Source: Methylobacterium sp. Leaf118 (GTDB lineage: Bacteria > Pseudomonadota > Alphaproteobacteria > Rhizobiales > Beijerinckiaceae). Taken from it: DNA of 64,000 nucleotides. A program made the translations under genes and the position numbers. Below, one piece after another: positions 17,513-27,495 of this stretch. How positions within the stretch are numbered: the stretch's first letter is position 1; the number at the start of each line of letters is the position of its first letter. Below the pieces are notes generated by a model. The model ran no database searches, was not told where the DNA came from, and was given only the letters and a program-made list of their open reading frames with translations. The stretch spans positions 1 through 64,000 of the forward strand of contig NZ_CAKLBV010000019.1 of the NCBI RefSeq assembly GCF_920984675.1. Reading direction: 5' to 3'.

Positions 17513-17600
17513 CGGGCGGGGCCTTCAGAGTGAAGCGCGGGTATCCCTCCGCCCCCGGCGGGGGAAGGGTTCGATGCGCGGCGCGTGAAGCCGAGAGCCA

Positions 17601-20435
17601 TCACTGCCCCAGCCGCTCCAGCAGGGCCGGCACATGGACCTGATCGGCCTTGTAGTTCCCGGTCAGGGTGTAGATCACGATGTTGATCCCGCCCCGGAAC
17701 GCCATCTCGCGCTGGCGCTGATCGCCGCCGCTGACGGGGTAGAGCGGCTCGCCGCGCTTGCCGAGCGCCCAGGCGGCGGCCAGATCGTTGCCGGTGATGA
17801 TGAGGGGCGTGACGCCGTCGCCCGCCCGCGCCGGACGGCGCTCGCCGCCCTCGCCCGCGGGGGGAATCGTCTCGACCCAGGTCTGGCCCGTGCTGGTGCG
17901 GCCGGGGAAGGAATCGACGAGGTAGAACGCCTTGGTCAGCACGTGGTCCGGGGGGACGGGCTCCAGTTCCGGCACTTCGAGGGTGCCCAGCATCGTGCGC
18001 AGATAGGCGGTCTCGGGGGTCGCCGGGCCGCCGGGCCGCGCGGTCTGGGCGTCGCGGGTGTCGAAGATCACCGTGCCGCCGTTGCGCATGAAGGCGTCGA
18101 TCCTGCGGATCGCCGCCTCGCTCGGCTGCGGACGCCCGGCCACGATCGGCCAGTAGATCAGGGGATAGAAGGCGAGTTCGTCCTTCGCAGGATCGAGGCC
18201 CGCGGGCTCGCCCGGCTCCAGGGCCGTGCGGGCCGCGAGCATCTGGGTCAGGCCCGAAAGCCCGGCCTGGCTCGCGCCATCGACCCCGGCATCGCCCGTG
18301 AGGATGTAGGCGAGGCGGGTGATGAGGGCCGATTCGGTGCCGTTCGGCCGGTTGGGGGGCGGCGTCTGGGCGAGGGCCGGCGGCGGCGCGGCCAGGAGGG
18401 TGGCGGCGAGCGCGACGAGGAGCAGGGCGGCGGGCGCCGCCCGTCCCCGGGTGATCCGGGCCGGACCGCGCAGGAAGCCGCCGAGCCAGAGACCGGCGAG
18501 GGTGTCTAGGGCCAGCAGCGTCAGGGCGAGGCTGAACAGGAAGGCCCGCAGGTCGAGGGTCTCCGCCCCGGCCAGCGAGCCGATCCGGGCGCCCGCGAGC
18601 GCCGAGAAGTCGAGGGGATCGAGCCGGTCGCCCGGCCGCAGGGCGTTGACGGCGAGGCCGCCCTCGGCCGCGCCGTAGAAGCCCGGCGGGTGCTCGGGAC
18701 CGGCGCGGTCGGCGAAATCGGCCGGCACGGCGGTGGCGCTCGCCGGCGGGGAGCCGAGCGCCCCGAACCCGTCGAGCGTCAGCCGCGGGGCCAGAAGCGC
18801 CGCCTTGGCCTGGCGTCCCTCGCCGTCGGTCAGCTTCGCCGAGGGGCCGGCGAGGCCGACGACCCGGCGCAGCATGTCGACGAACAGGCCGGACAGCGGC
18901 AGGTTCGACCACGTGGTGTCGGCGGTGACATGGAACAGCACCATCAGCCCCTGGCCCCGCTTCTGCGCCGTGACGATCGGGGTGCCGTCCTGCAGGGACG
19001 CCCAGGTCTTGCCCGGCAGGTCGCCATCGGGCTCGGCCAGGATCTGGCGACGCACGCCGATATCGGCCGGCGGGTTGAGCCCGGCGAACGGGCTCTCGGG
19101 CGCGAAGGACGCCAGCGTCTTCGGCCGGTCCCAGGAGAGCGTGCCGCCGAGCGAGCGCCCGCCCCGGCGCAGCCGCACCGGCACGAGCGGGTCGTTGCCC
19201 GCGGCAAGGCGCGGCCCGGCGAAGCGCAGGAGCAGGCCGCCCTCGTCCACGAACTGCTCGACCCGCGCGAGGGTGCGCTCGTCGAGCGCGCCGACATCGG
19301 CGAGCGCCAGCACCGAGACCTGATTGTCGAGCATCTGCCCGATCGCCTCCGCCGTCCCCTGGCCGCCGCGGGGCTGCTGCACGTCGGCGAAGGGCGAGAG
19401 CGCCCGGGCGAGGTAGTAGGTGGGGGCCAGGAGCGGCTGGGCCTGATCGAGGGTGCCGCCGAAGACGAGGCCGACCCGGCGCCGCTTGCCGCGCTCGTCC
19501 ATCAGCACGACGGCGCCCGCCGAGCCCTCGCCCTCGATCTCCAGGCGGGCGATGGCGTTGCGCAACTCCACCGGCAGATCGAAGGCGACGCTCGTCTCGC
19601 GGGCCTCCGGCTCCAGGGTGAAGCGGCTCTCGGCCAGCGGCAGGCCCTTCTGGTCGAGCGCCCGGACGAGGCCGGTATCGCGGCCGTTGGGACCGGCCCG
19701 CAGCACCTGCGCGGACAGCCTCTCGCCCGGCTGCACGGGCACGCCCTCGAGGGCGAGCGCCGGGGGGCGCTCGGCCTTCAGCACCGTCAGCGCGCTGCCG
19801 TGGCGGGCGGCCAGCGCGCCGAGGGACGCGGAAAAATCTCCGTCGCCCGCGCCGCGCACGCCATCGCTGATCCAAACGATCGAGGCGCCGGGCATGCGCT
19901 CCAGGAGGGTGCCGAGGGCGGCCAGATGCGCGTCGCGGTCGGCGCGGTGCGGGCGTGGACGGATGGCGCGCAGGCGCTCCAGGGCGGCGGCCGGGGCCTT
20001 GGCCTCCAGGGGCGCGGCCGGCTCCGCGCTCGCCAGCAGGGCGACGGGGCGCCCGTCGCGGGCGGCGACCTCGATCTCATCGGTGGCCGCGCGCTGGCGG
20101 TCGCGCCAGTCATGGGCGGCGGTGAAGCCGTTGTCGAGGATGAGCACGAGCGGGCTGCGGCCCGCGACGGCGCCGAGGCCGCCGGGGTTCCAGACCGGGC
20201 CGGCCACCGCCAGGATCAGGCAGGCGGCGGCGAGGATGCGCAGGATCAGGAGCCAGGGCGGCGTGCGGGCCGGGGTCTCCCGCTTCGGCAGCAGGTCGGC
20301 GACGAGGACGAGCGGCGGGAAGCTGATGCGGCGCGGGCGCGGCGGCGTGACCCGCAGGAGCACCCACAGGGCCGGCAAAGCCACGAGGGCGGCCAGCGCC
20401 AGGGGGGCCGCGAAGGTGAGGGGGAGGCCGAACAA
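17601..20435 (-). CDS. BatA-like/DUF4159 membrane protein
   Basis: This is a 944-residue protein. The N-terminus (about 1-90) has two membrane helices separated by RRISFPPLVLVADLLPKRE, the BatA signature. A vWA-like region (LVLILDNGFTAAHDW, IVWISDGVRG) follows. Further helices lie at about 620-690, and the C-terminal ~250 residues form DUF4159 (RLAYILTGD, VIFDTRDAQTARPG). The start at 20435 follows the DUF58 gene by 13 nt. Proteins with this architecture accompany MoxR ATPases; their cargo is unknown. The length is normal for alphaproteobacterial members. Confidence 0.88.
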   Translation of the reverse strand: MFGLPLTFAAPLALAALVALPALWVLLRVTPPRPRRISFPPLVLVADLLPKRETPARTPPWLLILRILAAACLILAVAGPVWNPGGLGAVAGRSPLVLILDNGFTAAHDWRDRQRAATDEIEVAARDGRPVALLASAEPAAPLEAKAPAAALERLRAIRPRPHRADRDAHLAALGTLLERMPGASIVWISDGVRGAGDGDFSASLGALAARHGSALTVLKAERPPALALEGVPVQPGERLSAQVLRAGPNGRDTGLVRALDQKGLPLAESRFTLEPEARETSVAFDLPVELRNAIARLEIEGEGSAGAVVLMDERGKRRRVGLVFGGTLDQAQPLLAPTYYLARALSPFADVQQPRGGQGTAEAIGQMLDNQVSVLALADVGALDERTLARVEQFVDEGGLLLRFAGPRLAAGNDPLVPVRLRRGGRSLGGTLSWDRPKTLASFAPESPFAGLNPPADIGVRRQILAEPDGDLPGKTWASLQDGTPIVTAQKRGQGLMVLFHVTADTTWSNLPLSGLFVDMLRRVVGLAGPSAKLTDGEGRQAKAALLAPRLTLDGFGALGSPPASATAVPADFADRAGPEHPPGFYGAAEGGLAVNALRPGDRLDPLDFSALAGARIGSLAGAETLDLRAFLFSLALTLLALDTLAGLWLGGFLRGPARITRGRAAPAALLLVALAATLLAAPPPALAQTPPPNRPNGTESALITRLAYILTGDAGVDGASQAGLSGLTQMLAARTALEPGEPAGLDPAKDELAFYPLIYWPIVAGRPQPSEAAIRRIDAFMRNGGTVIFDTRDAQTARPGGPATPETAYLRTMLGTLEVPELEPVPPDHVLTKAFYLVDSFPGRTSTGQTWVETIPPAGEGGERRPARAGDGVTPLIITGNDLAAAWALGKRGEPLYPVSGGDQRQREMAFRGGINIVIYTLTGNYKADQVHVPALLERLGQ

Positions 20436-20448
20436 TGCGGATCGCCTT

Positions 20449-21363
20449 TCAGCCGAGGCCGCGCGCGGCGGCGACGAGGGTGAGGAGGCGGAGCGCCGCC
20501 TCGCTCGCCGGCCGGTCGGTGCGGTGGATCGTCAGCGTCCAGCCCCGCTGCCGGGCGATCTCGGAGAGGCCGTCGCGGTGGGCGGCGATGCGGAGGCGGT
20601 AGGCCTCGCCCCAGGCGCCGGCCTCGCCGATATCGAGGCTCGCGCCGCCCTCGGGATCGTGGAGCACGGCCTGGCCCGTGAACGGGAAGGTCTCCTCGAC
20701 CGGATCGGCGACCAGCACGAGATGGCCGCTTGTGCCACGCGCGGAGATCGACTGGACGGCGCCGCGCACGGCGTCGAGGGGAGTGAGGAAGTCGCTGATC
20801 AGGACGGCGTCGTCGAAGCGGCCCGGCGTGGCGGGGGGCGGCAGATCCTGGGTCAGCCCGGCCGCGTCGTTGATCAGCGCCTGGGCCAGCCGCTCGACGA
20901 TGCCGCGCGCGGCGCTGGCGCGGGTGAGCCCGAGCAATCCGACGCGCTCGCCGCCCTCCACGAAGGTGTCGGCCAGCGCCAGTCCCAGCACCAGCGCCCG
21001 CTCGACCTTGGAGGTCTGGGCGAGTTCGGAGGAAAAGCCCATCGAGGCGGAGCGGTCGATCCAGATCCAGATGTTGTGGGCGGCCTCCCATTCGCGCTCG
21101 CGCACATAGAGCCGGTCGTCCCGGGCCGAGCGGCGCCAGTCGATCCGCGCCGCCGCCTCGCCGGTCACGAAGGGCCGGAACTGCCAGAAGGTCTCGCCCG
21201 GCCCGGCCCGGCGGCGTCCGTGCAGGCCATGCGCCAGCGTGCCGGAGACGCGGCGGGATTCGAGGACGAGGCGCGGCATCCGCCCGGCGAGGTCGAGCGC
21301 CGCCCCGGTCTCGGGCCGCCCGGGGCGGCGCTTCTCGGCCTCGACGAGCCGGGGGGGGGCCAT
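20449..21363 (-). CDS. DUF58 domain protein of the MoxR operon
   Basis: This is a 304-residue cytoplasmic protein. The DUF58 core GETFWQFRPFVTGEAAARID with WRRSARDDRLYVREREWE (about 62-100) is followed by a vWA-like fold with the MIDAS-like WIDRSASMGFSS (about 109-120). DUF58 proteins are thought to be substrate-recruiting partners of MoxR ATPases. It begins 14 nt after moxR and ends 13 nt before the DUF4159 gene, so the four genes form one transcript. Confidence 0.9.
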   Translation of the reverse strand: MAPPRLVEAEKRRPGRPETGAALDLAGRMPRLVLESRRVSGTLAHGLHGRRRAGPGETFWQFRPFVTGEAAARIDWRRSARDDRLYVREREWEAAHNIWIWIDRSASMGFSSELAQTSKVERALVLGLALADTFVEGGERVGLLGLTRASAARGIVERLAQALINDAAGLTQDLPPPATPGRFDDAVLISDFLTPLDAVRGAVQSISARGTSGHLVLVADPVEETFPFTGQAVLHDPEGGASLDIGEAGAWGEAYRLRIAAHRDGLSEIARQRGWTLTIHRTDRPASEAALRLLTLVAAARGLG

Positions 21364-21377
21364 GCGGGCGCGCCCTG

Positions 21378-22388
<1,011 letters not shown>

Positions 22389-22591
22389 GAAGCGAAATCC
22401 TGAAGAACGGGCCCGGCGGCCCGGGATGAAGGGCGGAGTCTGGCGCCGAAGTCCCATCGAACGCAAGCGCGGCGCTGCCGCGCGGCGGATCGGCGCTATA
22501 TGGGCCGGGACGCCCGGAGGGCAGGACGGCCGCGACATCGTGCATCGTGTGGGACGTCCGCCCGGCCCCGGGGCGCGAAAAGGAGCCCAGG

Positions 22592-23020
22592 ATGACGGAT
22601 GACGAGCGCGCGGCGTTTCCCGAGGGGTGGGAGGTCTTCACCGATCCGGGCTTCATCAGCCTCGTCGGGCCGGTCTACCACCGGACGGTCGAGGGCCGGC
22701 AGGCGTTCGCGTTCCGCGCGGAGGCGAAGCACGGCAACCTCGTGGGCACCGTGCACGGGGGCATGCTGCTGACCTTCGCCGACCGGGCGCTCAGCATCGT
22801 GGTGCGCGACGCCGCCGAGGGCGCGCGCTGCGTCACCGTCGAGATGTCGAGCCAGTTCGTCGGCGCGGCTCGTACCGGCGACCTGATCGACGTCGAGCCG
22901 GAGATCGTGCGCAAAACCTCCTCGCTCGTCTTCGTGCGCGGCACGCTCATGAGCGGCGACCGGCCCCTGGCGGCGGCGAGCGGCATCTGGAAGATCCTGA
23001 AGGACAAGCCCGCCGGCTGA
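22592..23020 (+). CDS. PaaI-type hotdog thioesterase
   Basis: This is a 142-residue single hotdog domain. HGNLVGTVHGGMLLTFADRA (about 50-69) contains the HGGM(x)3-5D motif of acyl-CoA thioesterases of the PaaI/4-hydroxybenzoyl-CoA group. The ATG at 22592 is preceded by AAGGAG at ideal spacing, favouring it over an upstream in-frame ATG at 22547. Substrate cannot be read from the sequence. It is divergent from moxR and not obviously part of an operon. Confidence 0.9.
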   Translation: MTDDERAAFPEGWEVFTDPGFISLVGPVYHRTVEGRQAFAFRAEAKHGNLVGTVHGGMLLTFADRALSIVVRDAAEGARCVTVEMSSQFVGAARTGDLIDVEPEIVRKTSSLVFVRGTLMSGDRPLAAASGIWKILKDKPAG

Positions 23021-23171
23021 CGGCCGGGGCCGATCCTGGACGTGCCCCAGGTCGCCTCGGGTTGACCTCTCTGTGCCAAACTCCGTCCGCTTGACCGTGC
23101 CAAGGACCGCTGAGGGTGGTTTGCAGACTCTGCCCGGCCGCCTGAGAGGGACGTTCATGCCGATGGCGAAT

Positions 23172-23201
23172 GGTTCGCTTTGAGTACACTCATAGCGAAC
23201 C
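23172..23201. repeat. Inverted repeat in gap 23021-23278 (possible operator or border element)
   Basis: Perfect 8-nt arms GGTTCGCT (23172-23179) and AGCGAACC (23194-23201) enclose 14 nt that contain a nested GAGT/ACTC pair. It lies between the thioesterase gene and the end of the tetR gene, where both genes converge, so it may be a terminator, an operator of a lost gene or a border remnant of the accessory module. The rest of this 258-nt gap holds no recognisable gene. Confidence 0.45.
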
Positions 23202-23278
23202 GGAGCGCGCGGCCTGCCCCACCCTTACCAACCCAGCTTTGCAGTGCTGACGCAGAGATGACGCAAAGAATGTGATGC

Positions 23279-23896
23279 CTACGGCTGCGTCGAGCGCCCT
23301 GTCTCTGGCGCGATCATGTGCAAAGCCAAGGGTATCAAAGCGAGAAGCCGATCCCTAGGGATACCATCGCGGGCCTGGACAGAGAGTCCGTGGAGTAGGG
23401 CTGCATAGTGATCGCCGAGCGCGGCCACGTCGGCACCGGGCGACAGCTCGCCGGTTGCACTGGCCCACTCCAGGCGTTCGACGATCGAGGCGGTACGCCG
23501 GCGCCGCCGCTCGGCCAACCACTCGGCTAGGGCATCGTTCTCGACCGCACAATTGGTTGCAGCCGACACGACCATGCATCCTTTCGGACCATCCGCGCGC
23601 GTGTAGAGTTCAACAGCCTCACGTAACATCCGCCCGATCGCCTGCCGCGCCGTCGGCTCCTCATTCAGGGCACGCTCCGCGAAGCTACCATTCGTAGTCT
23701 CGTAGAGTGCAACTGCCTCTCGGAAGAGCGCCTCCTTCGAGCCGAAGGCCGCGTAGATCCGGGCTGAGGCGATACCCATCGCAGCCACGAGATCCGCCAT
23801 GGACGTTCCCTCGTAGCCGCGCCTCCAGAACGCCTGCTGAGCTTTGACGAGCGCCTCGTCCCTGTCGAACTCCCTGGGTCTTCCAGCCATCGCCAT
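23279..23896 (-). CDS. TetR/AcrR-family transcriptional repressor
   Basis: This is a 205-residue regulator. The N-terminal helix-turn-helix (about 30-60: TSMADLVAAMGIASARIYAA, FGSKEALF) is typical TetR. The C-terminal ligand domain contains GPKGCMVVSAATNC, the arrangement of the TetR_C subgroup with a cysteine-bearing pocket. An alternative start at 23890 (MAGRPREF) is equally possible. It is divergent from the isomerase gene, 88 nt away, with a perfect 22-bp palindrome between them, so it very likely represses the hydrolase operon and itself. Confidence 0.92.
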   Translation of the reverse strand: MAMAGRPREFDRDEALVKAQQAFWRRGYEGTSMADLVAAMGIASARIYAAFGSKEALFREAVALYETTNGSFAERALNEEPTARQAIGRMLREAVELYTRADGPKGCMVVSAATNCAVENDALAEWLAERRRRRTASIVERLEWASATGELSPGADVAALGDHYAALLHGLSVQARDGIPRDRLLALIPLALHMIAPETGRSTQP

Positions 23897-23952
23897 CCAT
23901 TCTTAGCCGGTCAGCAAATAATTCGCTTGACGGCGTAGGGCAATCACGACAT

Positions 23953-23974
23953 TTCTTTGTCGATCGACAAAGAA
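23953..23974. promoter_or_regulatory. Perfect 22-bp palindromic operator
   Basis: Each half is TTCTTTGTCGA read towards the centre, and the two halves are exact reverse complements with no spacer. It ends 10 nt before the isomerase ATG and 57 nt upstream of the tetR start, so a bound repressor would block both. Size and symmetry fit a TetR dimer or dimer pair. The link to this TetR is inference from position. Confidence 0.8.
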
Positions 23975-23984
23975 TGAGGCTGCA

Positions 23985-25040
23985 ATGCGAACGATCAAGG
24001 GGCCGAGCCTGCATCTGGCGCAATTCAGCGGAGATCGGCCACTCTTCGACACCCTGGCCGCGCTCGCTGCCTGGGCTGCGGAACGAGGCTTCGCGGCGCT
24101 TCAGATCCCCGTCTGGGATGGGCGCCTGTTCGATCTGCGGACGGCGGCCGAGAGCGATATCTATTGCCACGAGGTCGCTGGCATCGTCGCGCAGCACGGG
24201 CTCGTGATCAGCGAGTTGACTACGCATCTCCTAGGGCAGCTCGTCGCCGTTCACCCCGCCTATGACGTGATGTGCGATGCCTTCGCGCCGGAGGCCGTGC
24301 GCGGCAACAGCGCCGCGCGCAGCGAATGGGCCGGACAGCAGCTCCGGCTCGCGGCCCGGGCGTCCCGGCGGCTGGGGCTCAACCGGATAGGGACCTTCTC
24401 GGGGTCGTTCGCATGGCCCTACGTGTTTCCGTTCCCCCAACGTCCCGAAGGCTTGATCGAGGCCGCGTTCGACGAACTGGCCCGGCGCTGGCGCCCCCTC
24501 CTCGACGTCTGCGACGCGCAGGGCGTCGATCTCTGCTTCGAGATCCATCCGAGCGAGGACCTGCACGACGGCACGACGTTCGAGATGCTGCTGGAGCGTG
24601 TCGACGGCCATTCCCGCTGCCAGATCCTCTTCGATCCCAGCCACTTTGTCTTGCAACAGCTTAAATATCTGGACTTCATCGACATCTATCACGAGCGGAT
24701 CGGAATGTTCCACGTGAAGGATGCTGAATTCAATCCGACCGGACGTCAGGGGATCTATGGGGGATACCAGTCCTGGGCCGACAGGGCAGGCCGGTTCCGG
24801 TCGCTCGGCGACGGACAGGTCGATTTCAAGTCGATCTTCTCGAAGCTGACCCAGTACGATTTCAGCGGCTGGGCCACGCTCGAATGGGAGTGCTGCTTGA
24901 AGGATCAGGACGATGGCGCACGGGAAGGCGCCGCGTTCATCCGCGATCACATCATCAACGTTACCGACAAGGTCTTCGACGACTTCGCCGGGACACCTCT
25001 GGAACGGGCGCGCATCAACGCCCTCCTCGGCATCGCCTGA
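23985..25040 (+). CDS. Sugar phosphate isomerase/epimerase-type TIM-barrel protein
   Basis: This is a 351-residue protein of the AP-endonuclease-2/xylose isomerase-like TIM-barrel group. Metal-ligand segments are visible: LCFEIHPSEDLHDG (about 183-196, Glu and His), ILFDPSHFVLQQ (about 213-224, Asp and His), MFHVKDAEFN (about 242-251, His and Asp) and ATLEWECCLKD (about 298-308, Glu). It is probably a cytoplasmic divalent-metal-dependent isomerase or epimerase acting on a sugar or polyol derivative; the substrate is unknown. It is the first gene of the module controlled by the adjacent TetR and is followed by two hydrolases. Confidence 0.85.
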   Translation: MRTIKGPSLHLAQFSGDRPLFDTLAALAAWAAERGFAALQIPVWDGRLFDLRTAAESDIYCHEVAGIVAQHGLVISELTTHLLGQLVAVHPAYDVMCDAFAPEAVRGNSAARSEWAGQQLRLAARASRRLGLNRIGTFSGSFAWPYVFPFPQRPEGLIEAAFDELARRWRPLLDVCDAQGVDLCFEIHPSEDLHDGTTFEMLLERVDGHSRCQILFDPSHFVLQQLKYLDFIDIYHERIGMFHVKDAEFNPTGRQGIYGGYQSWADRAGRFRSLGDGQVDFKSIFSKLTQYDFSGWATLEWECCLKDQDDGAREGAAFIRDHIINVTDKVFDDFAGTPLERARINALLGIA

Positions 25041-25058
25041 GCGGCAGGGACATCCAGC

Positions 25059-25931
25059 ATGACGATCGAGTTTCGTGACGAGGACGTGCGGCACCGCTAC
25101 GTCCGGATCGATGACACGCGCCTGCACTGCGCGATCCTGGGAGACGGGGAGCCAATACTGCTGATCCCCGGCTGGCCGCAGACCTGGTACGCGTGGCGGC
25201 ACGTGATGCCGGTCCTGGCGGCGAACGGCTTCCAGGCCATCGCCGTCGATCCGGTCGGCTCAGGTCATTCAGGGCGCCCCGATACTGGCTACGATACGGG
25301 TGCGGCCGCTGCGACGCTCCACCGCCTGATGAGGGCGCTCGGGCACGAGCGTTATCGGGTAGTCGGTCACGACGTCGGCATGTGGGTCGGCTACGCGCTC
25401 GCCAGCGATCAGCCGGATGCGGTGAGCCGTCTGGCACTGACCGAAGCGGTCATTCCAGGCCTCGCACCGGCGCCCGGCATTTTCGCGCCCCCGGCCGAGA
25501 ACATCTTTCTCTGGCACTTCATGTTCAATCAGGTCCGCGATCTGCCCGAGTTCCTGACAGCCGGCCGGGAGCAGGGCTACCTGGAATTCATCTTCGACAA
25601 ATGGTCGTTCCGCCGCGACCGCGTCGCCGTCGATGTCTACACTCGGGCCTATGCCAGCCCGGGAGGGATCAGGGCGGGCTTCGCGTATTACCGCGCAATA
25701 CCGGAGACCATCCGTCAGAACGCCGAGAGGGCGAAGCGTCCACTAACCATGCCTGTGCTGGCGATCGGTGCTGAACATGCGACGGCGGATGCGCCGATCG
25801 CGACGCTTCGTCCGCATGCAGCCAGCCTGCGCGGCGGCATCGTCGCTGATTGCGGGCATTTCATCATGGAGGAATGCCCCAAGGAATTCTCCGACCAGCT
25901 TCTCCCGTTCCTGCTGGAGGCAGGCGCGTAA
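25059..25931 (+). CDS. Alpha/beta hydrolase, epoxide hydrolase/dehalogenase type
   Basis: This is a 290-residue protein. The nucleophile elbow VVGHDVGMWVGY (about 103-114) has Asp rather than Ser, as in epoxide hydrolases and haloacetate dehalogenases. The oxyanion region is LIPGWPQTWYAWR (about 35-47), and the catalytic His is in DCGHFIMEE (near 268). This suggests hydrolysis of an epoxide or carbon-halogen bond; the usual HGxP motif reads PGWP here. It starts 19 nt after the isomerase gene and overlaps the next gene by one base (TAATG). Confidence 0.88.
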   Translation: MTIEFRDEDVRHRYVRIDDTRLHCAILGDGEPILLIPGWPQTWYAWRHVMPVLAANGFQAIAVDPVGSGHSGRPDTGYDTGAAAATLHRLMRALGHERYRVVGHDVGMWVGYALASDQPDAVSRLALTEAVIPGLAPAPGIFAPPAENIFLWHFMFNQVRDLPEFLTAGREQGYLEFIFDKWSFRRDRVAVDVYTRAYASPGGIRAGFAYYRAIPETIRQNAERAKRPLTMPVLAIGAEHATADAPIATLRPHAASLRGGIVADCGHFIMEECPKEFSDQLLPFLLEAGA

Positions 25932-26863
25932 TGCCGCTTGATCCGGCCATCGCGGCCTTTCTTGCACAGGAGGCCGGCATCAAGCCGGCCTCGCTGGCCG
26001 AACTCCGGGTTCGGACGGATGCCGAGCTCATCGCAATGCAAGCACCTCCTGAAGCAATCGGGTGCATCCGCGAATTCCCGCCGGACGGATCAGACCTCGC
26101 CCCTCCTGTTCCGATCCGCGCGTACTGGCCGGGCGATCCGGAGATCAGGCCGGTGCCGGCGATCGTTTTCGCGCATGGAGGGGGATGGTGCCTGGGTTCG
26201 CTCGACGCCTATGACACCCCTTGTCGCTCTCTCGCGAAGGCGACCGGTTGCGTCGTCTTCTCGGTCGACTACCGTCTGGCGCCGGAGCATCCCTTCCCGG
26301 TGCCGCTCGATGACGTGTATGCGGCCTTGCGCTGGGTGGCGGACCACGCCGCCATGCTGGCAATCGATGAAGAACGCCTCGTCGTCGCGGGCGACAGCGC
26401 GGGCGGCAATCTTGCGGCTGCGGCGGCCCTCATAGCGCGGGATCGAGCAGGTCCGAAGATTGCCCACCAGCTTCACTTCTACCCCGCGCTCGATATCGAC
26501 CTGGATACGCCTTCGTATCGAGAGTTCGCCGAAGGGTACTACCTGACGCGTGAGGTCATGCGCTTCTGTTGGGAGACCTATGTCGGCAGGCTGACTGAAA
26601 ATGTCTCTGTCTATGCCGCTCCAGGCAGAGCCGACGTAGCAGCCCTACCCTCTGCTACGGTTCTCATTTGCGAGTTCGATCCGTTGCGAACTGAAGCAGA
26701 GAGTTACGTTCAAAAGCTGAAGCAGAGCGGCATTCCCGTGAAAATTGTTCTGCTCGAAGGCTTGATCCATGCCTGCCTGCACATGACCGGGCTGACCTCG
26801 GCAGCTAATGCCCTCTTCACAAAATCCAAAAAGGAATTGCGCGAGGTACTGTCCATCGGCTGA
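25931..26863 (+). CDS. HSL-family esterase/lipase (alpha/beta hydrolase)
   Basis: This is a 310-residue enzyme of the hormone-sensitive lipase family. The oxyanion motif HGGGW (about 81-85), nucleophile GDSAGGN (about 156-162), acid residue in CEFDPLRTEAE (near 250) and His in GLIHACLH (near 280) give a full catalytic triad. Its start overlaps the stop of the epoxide-hydrolase-like gene, so the two are translationally coupled. Short acyl esters or lactones are the likely substrates. The 3' third has lower GC content than surrounding core genes, which fits recent acquisition. Confidence 0.9.
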   Translation: MPLDPAIAAFLAQEAGIKPASLAELRVRTDAELIAMQAPPEAIGCIREFPPDGSDLAPPVPIRAYWPGDPEIRPVPAIVFAHGGGWCLGSLDAYDTPCRSLAKATGCVVFSVDYRLAPEHPFPVPLDDVYAALRWVADHAAMLAIDEERLVVAGDSAGGNLAAAAALIARDRAGPKIAHQLHFYPALDIDLDTPSYREFAEGYYLTREVMRFCWETYVGRLTENVSVYAAPGRADVAALPSATVLICEFDPLRTEAESYVQKLKQSGIPVKIVLLEGLIHACLHMTGLTSAANALFTKSKKELREVLSIG

Positions 26864-27495
26864 TGACGGGCAAGTCGTAGCTAATCCGGCATGATCATGA
26901 CAAACACTAACATACTGGAATGCTTCGTACTTGATGTATCAGTAGAAATCAGAGTGTTCACCGCAGGATATCGGTTAGCAGACTTGATCGAACTGGGGAA
27001 ATGAAGATCTCTCCAGCCGTACAACTTTGATTGCGTGTTGATTATACTCCACCTCCCGACCTGCGTCCGCGCCGCAACATGGTGTGATTCGCGAAAATGG
27101 ATGGACCGTCTTCTTGCCTGATAAAATTAGGGTGTACCCTCGGCGCATCATAACCTTTTGACTGTTCTGAATATCAGCTTTGACCATCCAAAACGAACTT
27201 TCTCAAGCGAACCACCCATAGAGAACCGGCATTGTGGAATGCCATGAAGCGGACATTGTGAGGGTCCGCAAAGGGTCGCGAGCCGTCCCTGGCATGCTCA
27301 AGCGGATCGGGTTGTGACCCTATGGCCGAGCCCGGCCCGGGCCGGGCCGAACCGGCCCCGTCCGATTTCCGTGGCGCGACCAGTCGCGGTAGGGTGGCGC
27401 CCACCGGTCCCGGCAACGGCGGCGCTTCTCTCGCGTTGCCCGGTTCGGACCCAGTTCCGCCCGCACAAGCCCCGCCGCACAAGCCCCGACGGCCC
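26864..27495. other. Gene-poor AT-richer flank of the accessory module
   Basis: This stretch is clearly less GC-rich than the rest of the window (especially 26880-27200). The best reading frame, minus strand 26975-27187 (70 codons, or 57 from an inner ATG with AAAGG just upstream), has no recognised family and is weakly supported. The part at 27200-27330 resembles worn intergenic sequence. No insertion-sequence ends, tRNA or attachment site was recognised. Confidence 0.5.

Noticed and set aside
27322..27495. A longer start for the DUF1285 protein
   Set aside because: The extra 58 residues are Pro/Ala/Gly-rich and precede the conserved domain start; the ATG at 27496 fits the family.
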